NCBI GenBank assembly: GCA_037501455.1
Contig: CM074860.1
Location: 39,628,501 to 39,692,500 of the forward strand
DNA length: 64,000 bases
Direction of reading: 5' to 3'
DNA from: Lantana camara
Lineage: Eukaryota; Streptophyta; Magnoliopsida; Lamiales; Verbenaceae
In this document: positions 1 through 10,910 of the stretch, in pieces
Position numbering within the stretch: position 1 is the first letter of the stretch
How the letters are laid out: every line of letters starts with the position of its first letter
Position numbers and translations under genes: made by a program
Notes under the pieces: model-generated
The model's input: only the letters and a program-made list of their open reading frames with translations
Told to the model about the DNA's origin: nothing
Database searches by the model: none

Positions 1-1537
1 TAACCCCCGAACGTGAGGCGCCACATCCCCCGCACCGAGACCCGACCCGCATAGAAAATGGAAAATTCCTACACTTGCCAAATCACGACGAATGAGGACA
101 CAACACACATGCTAAGCTAGGCGGGAGCTAACCCTTAAACCAAACGATAACCAACATGAATTAAAATCGAGAAACAAATGCAATAGCGGAAGCAATAAAC
201 ATAAGTATTCACATTGAGCATTCAAGCTCCAAAAATAGAATTCATATACAAAAAGGAAATCATGAGTGCGAGTGTAACCAAAATAAAAGTGCTAAACACT
301 AATGCAAGACCTAGAGGACTTGAATTCCCGCCTAGCACTCCTTAACCTGCACAAAAACCACTGAAAACAAAACCAGTTCAGTCCAAAAGGGACTGGTGGG
401 TATAAAACAGACATAGTATATAAATATCGCAGAATTTAAACATATACATGCAAGCTATAAACCCATAAGAAGTTTTTAGAAGATTTCCCAAGTGGGTGAG
501 ACAAAGAAAGACATCCACGGGTTTATAACGATCATATTCATCCATAATTAATCATAGGGTTTCAAGCTCGGCGAGTGAGCGTTCATAATCTCCAACCAAC
601 ACCTTGTGTATTCAAATTCATAGTTTCATTGGTTATCATACATATCATATTTGTGCACAATCATACGATTCATAATCATACAAATACACCTTCTCCCTCC
701 AAGTGGTGGACGGGTTTGCAGGACCCGACCACTGGTCCATACATAGGCCAGAGGGGGTACATGAATCCCCCAAAGGCACTGAGCTCCCATTCCCCGCTAA
801 TCTCCTAGCGGGGTCCGGTATCACCGTAGTTGGTTGGAACTAACACATGGGATCACCGTCGGCCCTTGCCTCCCCGGATAGCCACATGTATTAAGTTCCA
901 GGGCCCGTGAATTCATAACAATCATATCAATCATATCTCGCTAAAACATAAGGTAGGATTCATAAAAGAAGGGTTATACGTTCGCAATCATTTACTCGAG
1001 AAAAGACTCAATGTATATATATATAATCATATTACGTTGGCTTAAAACTTTTCACATAGGGAGATATATCGGGTCGTTTTATCTAAATAGAAGAGAAACC
1101 CACCTCGAATCGACAAAAGAAGATACGAAAGCCTCAAGGACCGGCCTCGTCTCCAACGAGATCAAAATCTGTGCAAGAAAGGTGAAGTGAGACTCAAAAT
1201 GACCAGTTAAGACGCTCGGCACTGAAATGATCATGATATGAATACATAAAGGAGTATATTATGTAATGAACATGTTCATGTGCACTATTAATGTCTTAAA
1301 GACATATAAACGTTCATTTCAAGAATCATTTAAAAGCGTTCAAGTTCATAACCTTCACATTTAAATCAATCGATCCACGGATTCCAAATAAAATCATAAC
1401 ACTTAGTATAGCATGTTCACAATTAGAAAATAGGTAAATAGAAACATTTAAGTCATGTTCGAAAATTAAATAAAACCTGAAATAGGTAACAATTAAATTC
1501 TATAATTCAATTAAATCAAATATTATTTAGTAAATAA

Positions 1538-1540
<3 letters not shown>

Positions 1541-1580
<40 letters not shown>
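1541..1580. repeat. (AT)n microsatellite
   Basis: Uninterrupted AT repeat of about 20 units within LTR A, followed by an AC-rich stretch. At this point the other LTR of A was entered by element B. Confidence 0.95.
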
Positions 1581-1588
<8 letters not shown>

Positions 1589-1620
1589 GCACACGTACAC
1601 AACATGTATGAAATCAGAAG

Positions 1621-1745
1621 GTGACACGCCCGTGTCACCAATACACAGCAACCCGTGACACCCCCGTGTCTCAGTACAGCAGGTCTAGACAATCATGAAC
1701 CCCCGTGTCATGCTGAAGTGGAAAAAGTTGACACACCCGTGTCAC
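1621..1745. repeat. Palindrome cluster in LTR A (GTGACAC-N4-GTGTCAC)
   Basis: Four related palindromes lie at 1621-1638 (perfect 7-bp arms, centre GCCC), 1655-1671, about 1695-1712 and 1728-1745 (centre ACCC). The right LTR carries the same cluster at about 38354-38479. All lie inside the candidate intron. Confidence 0.85.
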
Positions 1746-2963
1746 GCACGCAGCAAAGAAAAACGCAGAAAACAGAGCACAACCAAGGCACAACCTACTC
1801 AACACATTCAACCAACAAAAGACAACTAAGATGTAATGAAACCACTTAGAAACAACTCCCAATCATGCTCCCAAAACCATGAAACGTGAGATGTAGTGTG
1901 CGGTGATCAATTCATGCTAAAACTTCAATAACTCATTAATGGGGGCTCATAAATACCTCAACTAACAGATACTACATCACCATAAATGTAAAGAGGAGAT
2001 CAAAACTATCATTTTCATGCTTGAAATCATCCAAAAAGCTCAAGAATCGAAAGAGATCAACCAAAATGCTCAAAACCTAAATATATATCCATCTCTGCCA
2101 AAAACTCATGAAACCATGCTCAAATTTAGGGATGAATGAATGAAAATGACTCATATTGAATGTACATAACATATCCAAGCTTACCTTGTGGATTAATAGA
2201 GGTTTGGAAGGAGATTTGAGCTTGAATCTCTTGGTTGGGCTTGAGTGACGGGATTTCTGGAATGCAGAGGATGAGGAGCTGATTTTCTCCAAATGAGAGG
2301 GTGTGGTTCGGTTACAGAGAGTAGGATCACCTAGAGGGTTAAGTTAGGGTTCCATAGGCTCAAACCATGGTTAATTTGGTCAACAAATGAATAAGTTATG
2401 ATTTATTTGGTAAAAGGTGGCAGATTTGTTTCCCGTTGCATGTTTCGGTTGAATTTCGGAGATTCAAATAAATTTGGAAAAATATAAGGCTAAGTTCATC
2501 AAACTCAAATTTTTGGTACGAGTTCAACGAAGTTGACGAAACTCGAATCCGAGTTTCCTAGCTCAAGTTATCAAATAAGGAACCAATGGTGCACTAATTG
2601 CTCGTTAACGCCCGTTTTGGATTCCACAGATAAAATAAATTCAAAACTCAATCAAACAAATCCGAAAATATAAAACGAGCATAAAACCATGTTCATAACC
2701 CATATAAATCCAACATATTAAATTTCTACCAATTTCCGAATTCATTTCGCGTAGAAACGGCAAGCAAATAATTCGTTCAAGTGCAAATAGTTCAAAGAAA
2801 ATTCATATACATTCAAATTCAAATATTTCAAATAATTAAATATTTCTCTAATTAATATAATATAGGATAAAGAAATGAAATAACGTAATTAAAATAAATT
2901 AAACGCGCATGTAATTATCACATAATTCATACCTGAACGATTTGGGAAAATCGGGACGTCACA

Positions 2964-2978
2964 ACCTCTCCCCCTTAA
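2964..2978 (-). other. Polypurine tract of element A
   Basis: The minus strand reads TTAAGGGGGAGAGGT directly before the TGTGACG start of the 3' LTR. This is the expected plus-strand primer site for reverse transcription. Confidence 0.85.
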
Positions 2979-2997
2979 AAAGAATCCGTCCTAGGAT

Positions 2998-3296
2998 TCA
3001 CTGATTGCTCGGAAACAGCTCAGGATGAAACCTCTTCATCTCATCCTCCGTTTCCCACGTGGCCTCTTCCGTCTTATCAGTTCTCCATAATACCTTAACC
3101 AGTGGGATTCGTCCGTTTCTTAATTCTTGAAATTTTCGATCCAAAATCTTAACCGGTTTCTGAACGAAGGTGAGATTAGGCTCAATTTCTACCTCTTCCT
3201 CTGGTAGGATCTCGGCTTCATCCGGATAACATTTGCGAAGTTGTGAGACATAAAATACATTGTGGACTCCGATCAAACTCGGAGGTAGATTCAACC
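2998..3296 (-). pseudogene. Element A pol, C-terminal end of integrase with chromodomain-like tail
   Basis: The last ~99 codons of the A polyprotein. They begin at LNLPPSLIGVHNVF, continue through VSQLRKCYPDE and end in the chromodomain-like segment [16 protein letters not shown]...RFHPELF with stop TGA at 2998-3000. In chromoviruses this tail is thought to steer integration towards particular chromatin. The TRIM at 3297 cuts the frame just after YRL; the upstream part resumes at 17843. This piece itself has no stop. Confidence 0.9.
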
Positions 3297-3506
3297 TGTA
3301 AAGCTCAAAGTACTTGTCCCACATCGGTTGGAGAGGGGAACAAAGCCTCCTTTATAAGGGGGTGGATACTATTCCCTTGTTGAGGCCTTTTCCTGGGTGG
3401 GCGCCTTCGGGCTTAAATTCCACCAGGAGAAATAAAACCGTGAGGGTGGTGTCGCTTAGCCCACCAAAGCGGACAATATCGACAGGCGGGTTTTCGGGCT
3501 GTTACA
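3297..3506 (+). repeat. Left LTR of the TRIM
   Basis: 210 bp running TGTAAAGCTC to GGGCTGTTACA, repeated at 3578-3613 plus 17669-17842 with a few substitutions. A long open frame across it (3314-3748) runs over LTR, PBS and PPT without protein-like features and is not treated as coding. Confidence 0.92.
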
Positions 3507-3613
3507 AATGGTATCAGAGCCAGAGACCAGGATTCGGTATGCCAGTGAGGACGCTGGGCCCTTATGGGGGGGTGGACTGTAAAGCTCAAAGTGCTTGTCC
3601 CACATCGGTTGGA

Positions 3614-5826
3614 GATTTAATGTCCCACGTTTCTTTTCTTTTCTCTTCTGTGCAGATTTCTATATTACGTACTAATAGGAATTATGGTTATTTTTTTTTA
3701 TTATATTTAGTGATATATTATTTACTTAAGTATAGTTTGATTATTTAATTAACAAGAATTATATTATCGGATAGGATAGAATAAACTTTTTAGAGAGTGG
3801 CGGAGTGGAAGTCCCACTACACAGAAAACCAAGTCCCACTACCAGAAAACTGACCATTACGTAGAAAACAAACTATTACGTTTAGGTGATATATATATTC
3901 TGGATTTAGATATTATTGTTGAGGGAGAAAGATTCTGAATGCATTAGCGTTACGAAGAGAGAGTAGAAGCAGAAAGAGAAGAAGAGGTGGAAACGGTGAA
4001 ACAGAAGAGGGACAATCAAATTAAGGAGCGCAAGATTAGACTAAGAAGGAATAACAGGACTAGGAGAGAATCATGGTTTGTCGATTTCTCCATGTAAGAT
4101 TTCGGTTGTTTAGAATATGCAGGAAACTGATTTTAGGAGGCCACAAATTGATTTCTCGATAATTCTATAAATTTGCAACGTTATTGAGTTTAAAAAATAG
4201 ACATTGTTAATTCTATCTAAAATATTTGTATTAAATTTATAGATATATTTAAGTATCCCATAATATACTTTTCTGGCGAAAAATACAACATTAATTAATC
4301 TCATATCTTGTCACGATGTTTTGAGAAAAGAGACTGCAAATCTTTTAACATTTATTCTTTGATAAATGGGTTACATTTTAGTTTCTTTTCAAATATTAAT
4401 TTTATTTATCTGATTATCCAAACCTTTTGGTTACGTAATTGGTCGTGAACTATTTAATTATTTCTGCTCATGGAAAATCTCTCCTCATGGATTAAATCTC
4501 TGAAATTGACATATCTTTTATTTTATTTTATTTAAATCATCACGGCATCATTAGTAGTACTAGTATATATATATATATATTTAGTATATGTAAAACATGT
4601 TTTCACAATAGTCACTAAGGTATTGAAAGTTGAAACCCCACCCACGTGAACTCTAAGTATTCCTGTAAATATGGATATGACTTTGATTCTTTTATTTTAT
4701 TTTTATTATTATTATTTTTTTTATATAATGATTTCACTAAACAGTGGCATTAGGAGTTGTTTAGGAAAATAAGGATAATAGTCTATTAATTATTATTTAT
4801 GTACGAACTAGGCACTATTTGTGAGGATAGTTAGGTTATTATAGTTAGTATAATTAGAATATTTATATTATTAAAACCATTGTTATTTGGTGATTAGATC
4901 CGCAAAACCGAGATTAGAGTGTTATCAAACGGGACCTTTAGGATTAAGAAGTTCACGAATTCAAGGTAAGTGGTTTCCTAACCTTCTATGTTTTCGAAAC
5001 TGTTTTACGAAATGATATGTTTTGAAAGATAGAATTGCTTATAAAATTGGATTTGAGCATGCTATATGTGGCTATATTTTACGTGATATGTACGTGACAT
5101 TTGTTACCAAATAAATGATTAAGAACATGATTTCTAAGATTGTGATTGAGTGCTAAGTATTTGTGTGTGCTCTGAACTGGTTCCATTATGTTCTGACCCG
5201 ACCACAGGTGTTACAGTGGCATTATGATTCTGACCCGGCTACGGGTGTTACAGTAGCAACTCTGAACCCACCTAACGGGGTCGTAGTTAGGACTTGATCA
5301 AGTATATATGTTGGGAACCAGAAGTTCATGAGCATAATTGTATGTCTTATGTGTATTGTTATGTTATGTGCTTAACTAGTTGAAAACCTTTCAAGCTATG
5401 AAACTACTTGGAAACTTCTTATGAAAATGTATATATATGGTAACGTGCTCAAATCCGGTAGAGGGTTAGGGGATTTCTTACTGGGCAAGTGTCGCTCATC
5501 CCACTTTACACAACCTCTTGCAGAGAACAATGTAGAGAACATTGAGGAAGAGCCTTATTGGGGCTGGTGAACGACTAGTATTTCTGCTAGATTAGGAATT
5601 TCCAAGTTGTTCTTCTTTTATTCTTTTAAGAATTGTAGGATGATTATATTTGAGACTTGCATCAAGATTTGTAATAGATAGGTTATGTTTTCCGCTGCAC
5701 TGCCTTGAGAATTATTTAAACATTTCACTTTGGACTTAGATGCTTTGATTATCGAGGCTTAGTGTTCTTGAGCCTTTCGGGGCTCAGGTGCATTGCCGTG
5801 TTGCAACCCGGAAACGGGGCGTGACA
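3614..5826 (+). repeat. 5' LTR of element C
   Basis: The direct repeat shared with 15456-17668 begins GATTTAATGTCCC and ends GGGGCGTGACA. A canonical TG start would put the edge at 3621, but the shared block starts at 3614. ATATATAT at 3889-3898 is a possible TATA box. A candidate intron lies at 4966-5523. Related GACCCGGCYACGGGTGTTACAGT-like units occur at about 5196-5255. Confidence 0.9.
4966..5523 (+). other. Candidate intron inside LTR C
   Basis: TTCAAG followed by GTAAGT at 4966 is a perfect donor. CCTCTTGCAG at 5523 is an acceptor. The right LTR keeps both (16807-17365). This LTR lacks the CAGTC hairpin and the palindrome cluster seen in the other families. Confidence 0.5.
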
Positions 5827-5831
5827 TTTAG

Positions 5832-5845
5832 TGGTATCAGAGCCA
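5832..5845 (+). other. Primer binding site of element C
   Basis: TGGTATCAGAGCCA, complementary to the 3' end of initiator Met tRNA, six bases after the LTR end at 5826. Confidence 0.9.
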
Positions 5846-6030
5846 GGTTACGATCACGGCATAGCAAATAGTTCTAGGTAAGTGAATTTAGGTAAGAACT
5901 TTTAAACCCTTCGTGCCAAACTTCAAACGATAGCATAAGTTACATTTAGTGTTACCATTGAACTATCCTAAGTATGATTCCATATGTATAGTGTATTTAT
6001 TGAATTTATTTTGGTGATTATTGTAGAAAA

Positions 6031-6480
6031 ATGAATTATAACCTAAGACCCCGAGCTTTTGCCGTCCGTGACTTCCCCATCGGCTTGCGTGAACCCCGAG
6101 ATAAGGAAACTGATAAGGTATTAACAGAGAGAAATGAAGTATTAACTAAGGAGAATGATAGTCTACGGGCGAGACTTGCCGACCTGACTAGTGAGAAGGA
6201 GGAGTTGAGAAACGATGTGCAAAGGTTGGCATACTATCATCACTCTGCGGAGAAGGAAGCTCGAGAGCTACAACAACGTTGTGAAGAAATGAAAAGGGAT
6301 CTCCAGGCACTCGTACAACACTTACTAACCGAGCGGATGAATCACCAAGCAGCGATGGAGGAAATGAATCAACAAAATGAATAGTTAAGGATGACTATTG
6401 AGGTTCTTGAGAATCAGCTAGCTGAAGAAGACCCCGAGGAGGATGAAGAAGAGGACGAGGGTGGAACTGTTATCGATTAG
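6031..6480 (+). pseudogene. Extra reading frame upstream of gag in element C: acidic coiled-coil protein with one stop
   Basis: Starts ATG at 6031 (MNYNLRPRAFAV...) about 190 bp after the PBS and well before gag. Residues about 25-115 are rich in Glu, Lys, Leu and Arg with heptad-like spacing (ENDSLRARLADLTSEKEEL), so a long coiled coil is likely. A TAG at 6382-6384 interrupts it. The same frame continues with TIEVLENQLAEEDPEEDEEE and ends at TAG 6478-6480, giving an original length of about 149 codons with a very acidic tail. It is not gag, PR, RT, RNaseH, IN or an envelope-type protein, since no signal peptide or membrane segment is seen. The function is unknown; a structural or RNA-binding partner is speculation. 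Confidence 0.6.
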
Positions 6481-7605
6481 TCTTATGGATAGTTAGGGAG
6501 TCTACGTAGGTTACCTAGTTGTTATGTAACAGCCCAAAACAGGGCCTGGATGAAAACAGTAAGTTAAGGCAGTGGTAAAGCGTTTATAGACGTTGATCCA
6601 ACTTTTTGAATCATCATGCATTGCATTCTTACATGAACTTGGTGCTCGTATATGATCTGACATGTTTTAAGGGGGAATTCTTGACCTTTGATACAGTTTA
6701 CTATTCATAACCCGAGCCTACCTTTTCATATTGCTACTCGAACCCTAAAGGTTCATCACACATGTTTCCCAAGCGTTTGAACTTGTTTCCTGAGCTCAGA
6801 AAGTCTTTCTTGAACCATAAGGGTATTTTTGGAACTTACCGACCAAAGTTACTATTCATCAGAAAATAAGCTTTTGATTCTGATACCTTTTTCTACCCAA
6901 GTTACAGTCGAATCGATCCTTGAGTCGAGACGAGTCCTTTGAAATCATTATTGGCTTGGAAATCAATTCCGGAACTTTGTTTTATTGAAAACGTTTTTGA
7001 AAACCCTAGTTTACTATTCCTTTTACGAACGGTTTTCATTCAGAAAATGTTTTCTCTTCGGATTTGCACTACTTGAGCTATTTCAAGATTTTAGAGATGT
7101 TTTACAACTTTTGATTCAAACCCTAGCTTGAAATTTTGAAGCGTACGTTCGTACGTGAGGATTCACTATTCACTCTACGTTTTCAACTTTTTAACGGTAA
7201 AACGTTTTATAGTCGATTTTGGACTCAAAACGCTTCTCGATTTATTTCTTGAATTTTAGAAGCAATCCGGACTTGAAAATCATTCTAGAAAGTCGTTTTT
7301 CATTCGTGTCGAGTTTCGAGCTCAAAACTTTTATTCACTAAAACTAATGTATTTTTCAAACGGTAAATCCGATTTCGATGAATGAATATGCGTTTCGAAG
7401 CTAATTTTCTTGCCGTCGGAATAGTTATACTTCCAGCCACTTATCCTCAAGCCTTGGGGGATGAAATTACAGAATTACCCCCAGCAGCCCCATTTTTACC
7501 TTCTTAATCCCTAAAGCTTCTAGAAGATACAAGTGGATGAACTCTTGTTTTGCTCTCCTACCCTTAAGCCATCTCTAATTGCAAGGTGAGGGGCTTCTTC
7601 ACACC

Positions 7606-7613
7606 TATATATA
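7606..7613 (+). promoter_or_regulatory. TATA box of the 4.1-kb solo LTR
   Basis: TATATATA in the context ACACC-TATATATA-CCCCTC, typical of plant core promoters. It is followed by a CT-rich leader (about 7665-7710) and a donor-like AG-GTTAGT at 7720. The predicted start site is near 7640. Confidence 0.65.
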
Positions 7614-8410
7614 CCCCTCTCATTGCATTTGAATCCTTGCTCAAAGTCTTGTGTTAACAAACACTCCTCTCTCCCTCCTTTCCCCTCTTGCCGTCGGCAT
7701 CCCCTCCCCTTGTAGCTAGGTTAGTTTGTTTTGTTTATGTTCTGTTAGTTTAGTTTATGTTTTTATGTTATGGTATGTTTATATTATGTTTAGGTTGGGT
7801 CTTAGGGTCTTCCCTAAGCCATATAGGATTTTATTTTATGCATTTATTACATAGTTTTCATGATATGTTTGTGTAGATGTTTATATGTTCTAATTGTTTA
7901 GTATATGCTTGAATATGTTATGAATTGCTCTAGTATATGCTATGATCATGTGATATGATTGTTATATTATGAGAATTGATGCATGATTATGGAATTTAAA
8001 TTATGTTCATGCATGTTAGCTAATGGAATAGTGATTTACAATTAATTATGTCACAACTTGTTACATGTTGGTATTAAATTAAATTGTTACATGTTACATG
8101 CCTAAAGGTTTATGATATATGATATGATATGATATGAGATATGTTGTGACATGTTGTCACATTGTTATATGATTCTTGAATTGAATTGAGCTTATGATAT
8201 GATTTGGATTAATGGATTAGTGCCTCGATTATGTTATACACTTTAATAGTGTCACATGTTATAACCTAAGATAGAATAGTGTTTCATAACTTGATCTTAT
8301 GCCTTAATTGGACCTCTTAACTATAGGTTATACCTTTAACCTAGATCACACTTGATTATATTAACATGAACTTGAAACTATAGGTTATAATCAAGATCAT
8401 AATTTAATTA

Positions 8411-8492
8411 GGGTGTGTGTGTGTGTGCATACCGTGTGTGTGTGTGTGTTCGTGCATGGTGTGTGTGTGTACCGTGTGTGTGTGGGTGTGTG
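8411..8492. repeat. GT-rich microsatellite
   Basis: Three GTGTGT tracts separated by ACCGTGTG and CGTGCATG spacers, inside the 4.1-kb solo LTR. Confidence 0.9.
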
Positions 8493-9266
8493 TATAGTAA
8501 GGGTTTGACCCGACCCTTTGACCCGACATGTGAATAGTAACCTGTGAATAGTAATCTTGAATAGTACTTTTGAATAGTGCTTTTAATAGTAAAAATGAAT
8601 TAAAACTTGTGTTTTCTTAATAGACATTTGCACCTACGGTTTCCATATCCAGGGTCTAAAATGTGTTTTCAAAATGTGTTTTCTTTCGTGGACTTGTTTC
8701 TTAACCTAAGGTTTGCGATAGGATTCATAATTTGACTAAAGCTAACTCGGTTATATTAAGATCATTGTCTCTCGTTAAGAGTAACTCACTTTGACGTATT
8801 CCTTTGTGTGTTACCTTTCTTGAATACCTTAAATGGTATTACTCTCTTGTGTTACATGTTCTTTACATGTTCTTTGTTCATTTGTTTCTTGCATTTCATA
8901 TGCATCTTGGTTAGTAGTGGGTCTTAGTTGTTAAGCTCACTCTAGTACGCCACCTACAGGAGTTAAAGTTGAGCACTGGGATCCCCTGGGCACAGCATAA
9001 TCTGTCTACCTACCTTTTGTTACTATTAGGTGAGGTGAAGTTATAAATGTTTTCCAACTGGAACCACGATTATACTATCGTATCATATGTTTTGAAATTC
9101 AAAGCTAAACCTCGTTTTGAACTATCCCTTTTATCGGGACATTCTCTTGAAAGGATCATTCATACTTTAATAGTATACCTTGATCAACAGTACATGTTTT
9201 CCAAAGTTCTGCATTCTTGTTCAAAGACAGTTACATGTTTTGCATATGTTTTCAAAGTACAGTTTA

Positions 9267-9346
9267 CAGACAGAATCACATGTTTTCAGACAGAATCATA
9301 TGTTTTACAGACAGCATCATATGTTTACAGACAGCATCATATGTTA
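9267..9346. repeat. Tandem array, about 20 bp x 4
   Basis: Four copies of CAGACAGMATCATATGTTT-like units start at 9267, 9287, 9308 and 9328 inside the 4.1-kb solo LTR. Confidence 0.9.
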
Positions 9347-9677
9347 CAGTTACAGTTTCACATGTTATAGTTAGCATACTGGAGTGATACTCTGGTCACT
9401 GCTAATCTTAAATGCAAGCATACAGTTTACAGTTTGGGCCCGGTGGTTATGTGTGGAGGTGATGCTCGGGAGGTGAGCGCCAACGACATCACCAATACCG
9501 GCCGCCACACTTAGACAATTGACACCGACTTTTAACAGGAGGTTTGTTAAGTCAGGACAATCTGTCTGGGAACGGACAGCAAATCTGTTCCCATTACATG
9601 TTTACAGGTCGCCTAGGGCTAGCTACCCGAAGTGACAACCGGTGGAGGATGGTGCATGTTTGTATGTGTTGGTAAGA

Positions 9678-9837
9678 GTTGTTGTTGACCTTGGTCCGAT
9701 AGTCTACTGTGTGCGGAGTTGTTGTTGACCTTGGTCCAATGCTCTACTATATGTGGGGTTATTGTTGATCTTGGTCCGATACTCTACTATACGTGGAATT
9801 ATCGTTGATCCTGGTCCGATGCTCTACCGAATCATGT
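9678..9837. repeat. Tandem array, 40 bp x 4
   Basis: Four copies at exactly 40-bp spacing (9678, 9718, 9758, 9798). Each holds GTTGTTGACCTTGGTCCGAT followed by CTCTACTAT-like sequence. Confidence 0.93.
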
Positions 9838-10910
9838 TTTCTAGAGTAAGGATGGAGGAGCCTAGCTTGCGGGCAAAATTCTGTCTCATAAAGGATGGTT
9901 CATATCTGGAAAAGTTCATCTTACCCTTATCCCGTTTATTGAAAGAACTATGAACCATCAACAGCATATGTGTGCGCGTGTGATAGCATTCATGAAAATG
10001 TTTTATAACGTGCATTCTTTTACAGCATCACATTCAAAGAGTTTTATCAACCGAACTTGTTTCGAGTTCTTCTTTAAAGCATCGCATTTAACAGTTTCGA
10101 ACTTTACTTCAAGTTCTTTAATTCAGTACTTTCTTTAAAGTATTCCCTCACTTAGTCCTTTTGACTAATACCTCTCCCGTTTTCTTGCCTCGTGGTTTCA
10201 GGTCTTGCAGCCGCAGTCTAGAGGTATCTTGAAGCTCTAGATTGTCATTTTTGTTTCAGTCAGGACTTAGTATTACTTCCTTTTGTGTCCTGCATATGTT
10301 TTATGGCTGCATCACTTTATACTTCTGTATATGTTTCTGAATACTTGAGTATCTTTGTTATACTCTTTCTGCTACTCTGTTACCGATATTTTGAACTCTG
10401 CTGTATCGGTACTTATATGTGAATCTGTTATATGTTCTGATATGCCGAGTCTCTCCTACACGATCAATATGTTCTTGCTTGTTACATGCCATCACGCACA
10501 TGTTTTGAAAAGTTTTAAAATACTCTGATTTTCCGCTGCATAGCCACATCGTTGTACATGTATAGTTCTGATAGACAGTCGTTCGCTGGAGTATTTCTTG
10601 AGTGATGGCTCACACCATTACTTGAGAGGACGCCGCTCTCCTCTTGTTCTGGTACGGGTGGGGGCATTACATGTTAGTTCATTCATTTATTTCCTTGTTC
10701 AAGTACGTAGGTTGGGACAGAATTTGGAACCTTTATTGTTCTACTTTACTAGTTTTATTTGGAATGAAAAGACTCCTTTATTTATAATATTTTATGAACC
10801 TATTTGTCTATTCTTTGTGCCTTGTTGATAATCTGAAATCTCTTTTGGAACCCTTTTTCACCCTTAGACACTTTCCGATTTACTAACCTAAGTAACATTG
10901 CCATAGGAAA

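Larger units (their letters stand above)
347..2184 (-). other. Candidate intron inside LTR A
   Basis: On the minus strand CAAG is followed by GTAAGC at 2184 (consensus 5' splice site). GTGCAG followed by GTTAAGG ends at 347 (3' splice site), preceded by a T-rich tract and GGACTGAAC at about 375-385. The block GCTAGGCGGGA follows 10-20 nt after the acceptor. The right LTR of A keeps the same donor (40076-40081) and acceptor (26978-26983). Predicted from sequence only. Confidence 0.55.
1..2963 (-). repeat. 3' LTR of element A
   Basis: Long terminal repeat of about 2965 bp, lacking about 2 bp at the window edge. It matches 26630-40856 once the insertions there are removed. On the minus strand it runs TGTGACGTCCCG to GGGGGTTACA. 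It contains an (AT)20 microsatellite at 1541-1580, four short palindromes at 1621-1745 and a candidate intron (donor at 2184, acceptor at 347). The short open frames inside it show no protein-family resemblance. Confidence 0.9.
7720..10201 (+). other. Candidate intron inside the 4.1-kb solo LTR
   Basis: Donor CTAG-GTTAGT at 7720. The acceptor GTGGTTTCAG ends at 10201 after a C/T-rich tract. The hairpin TTAGTC-CTTTT-GACTAA at 10152-10168 supplies a branch-site-like GACTAATAC. The architecture matches the other LTRs although the sequence is diverged. Confidence 0.45.
6525..10671 (+). mobile_element. Solo LTR (4147 bp) in the leader of element C
   Basis: Begins TGTAACAGCCC and ends GGGGGCATTACA. 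The exact 5-bp duplication TGTTA lies at 6520-6524 and 10672-10676. No gag-pol or internal PBS/PPT is present, so it is the product of LTR-LTR recombination. Its termini resemble those of the Tekay-like LTRs around it, but its body differs. Inside are a TATA box (7606-7613), GT-rich microsatellites (about 8411-8492), two tandem arrays (9267-9346 and 9678-9837) and a candidate intron (7720-10201). Short open frames at 9047-9370, 9753-9953 and 10598-10828 overlap repeats and show no family resemblance. Confidence 0.92.

Noticed and set aside
575..808. 77-codon frame repeated at 27206-27439
   Set aside because: It repeats because both lie in the same part of the two LTRs of element A; the peptide shows no protein-like features.
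3314..3748. 144-codon frame
   Set aside because: It spans the TRIM LTR, PBS, PPT and the start of LTR C, an accidental join of unrelated parts.
9267..9837. CRISPR-like array
   Set aside because: Repeats are directly adjacent without unique spacers and sit in a plant LTR.
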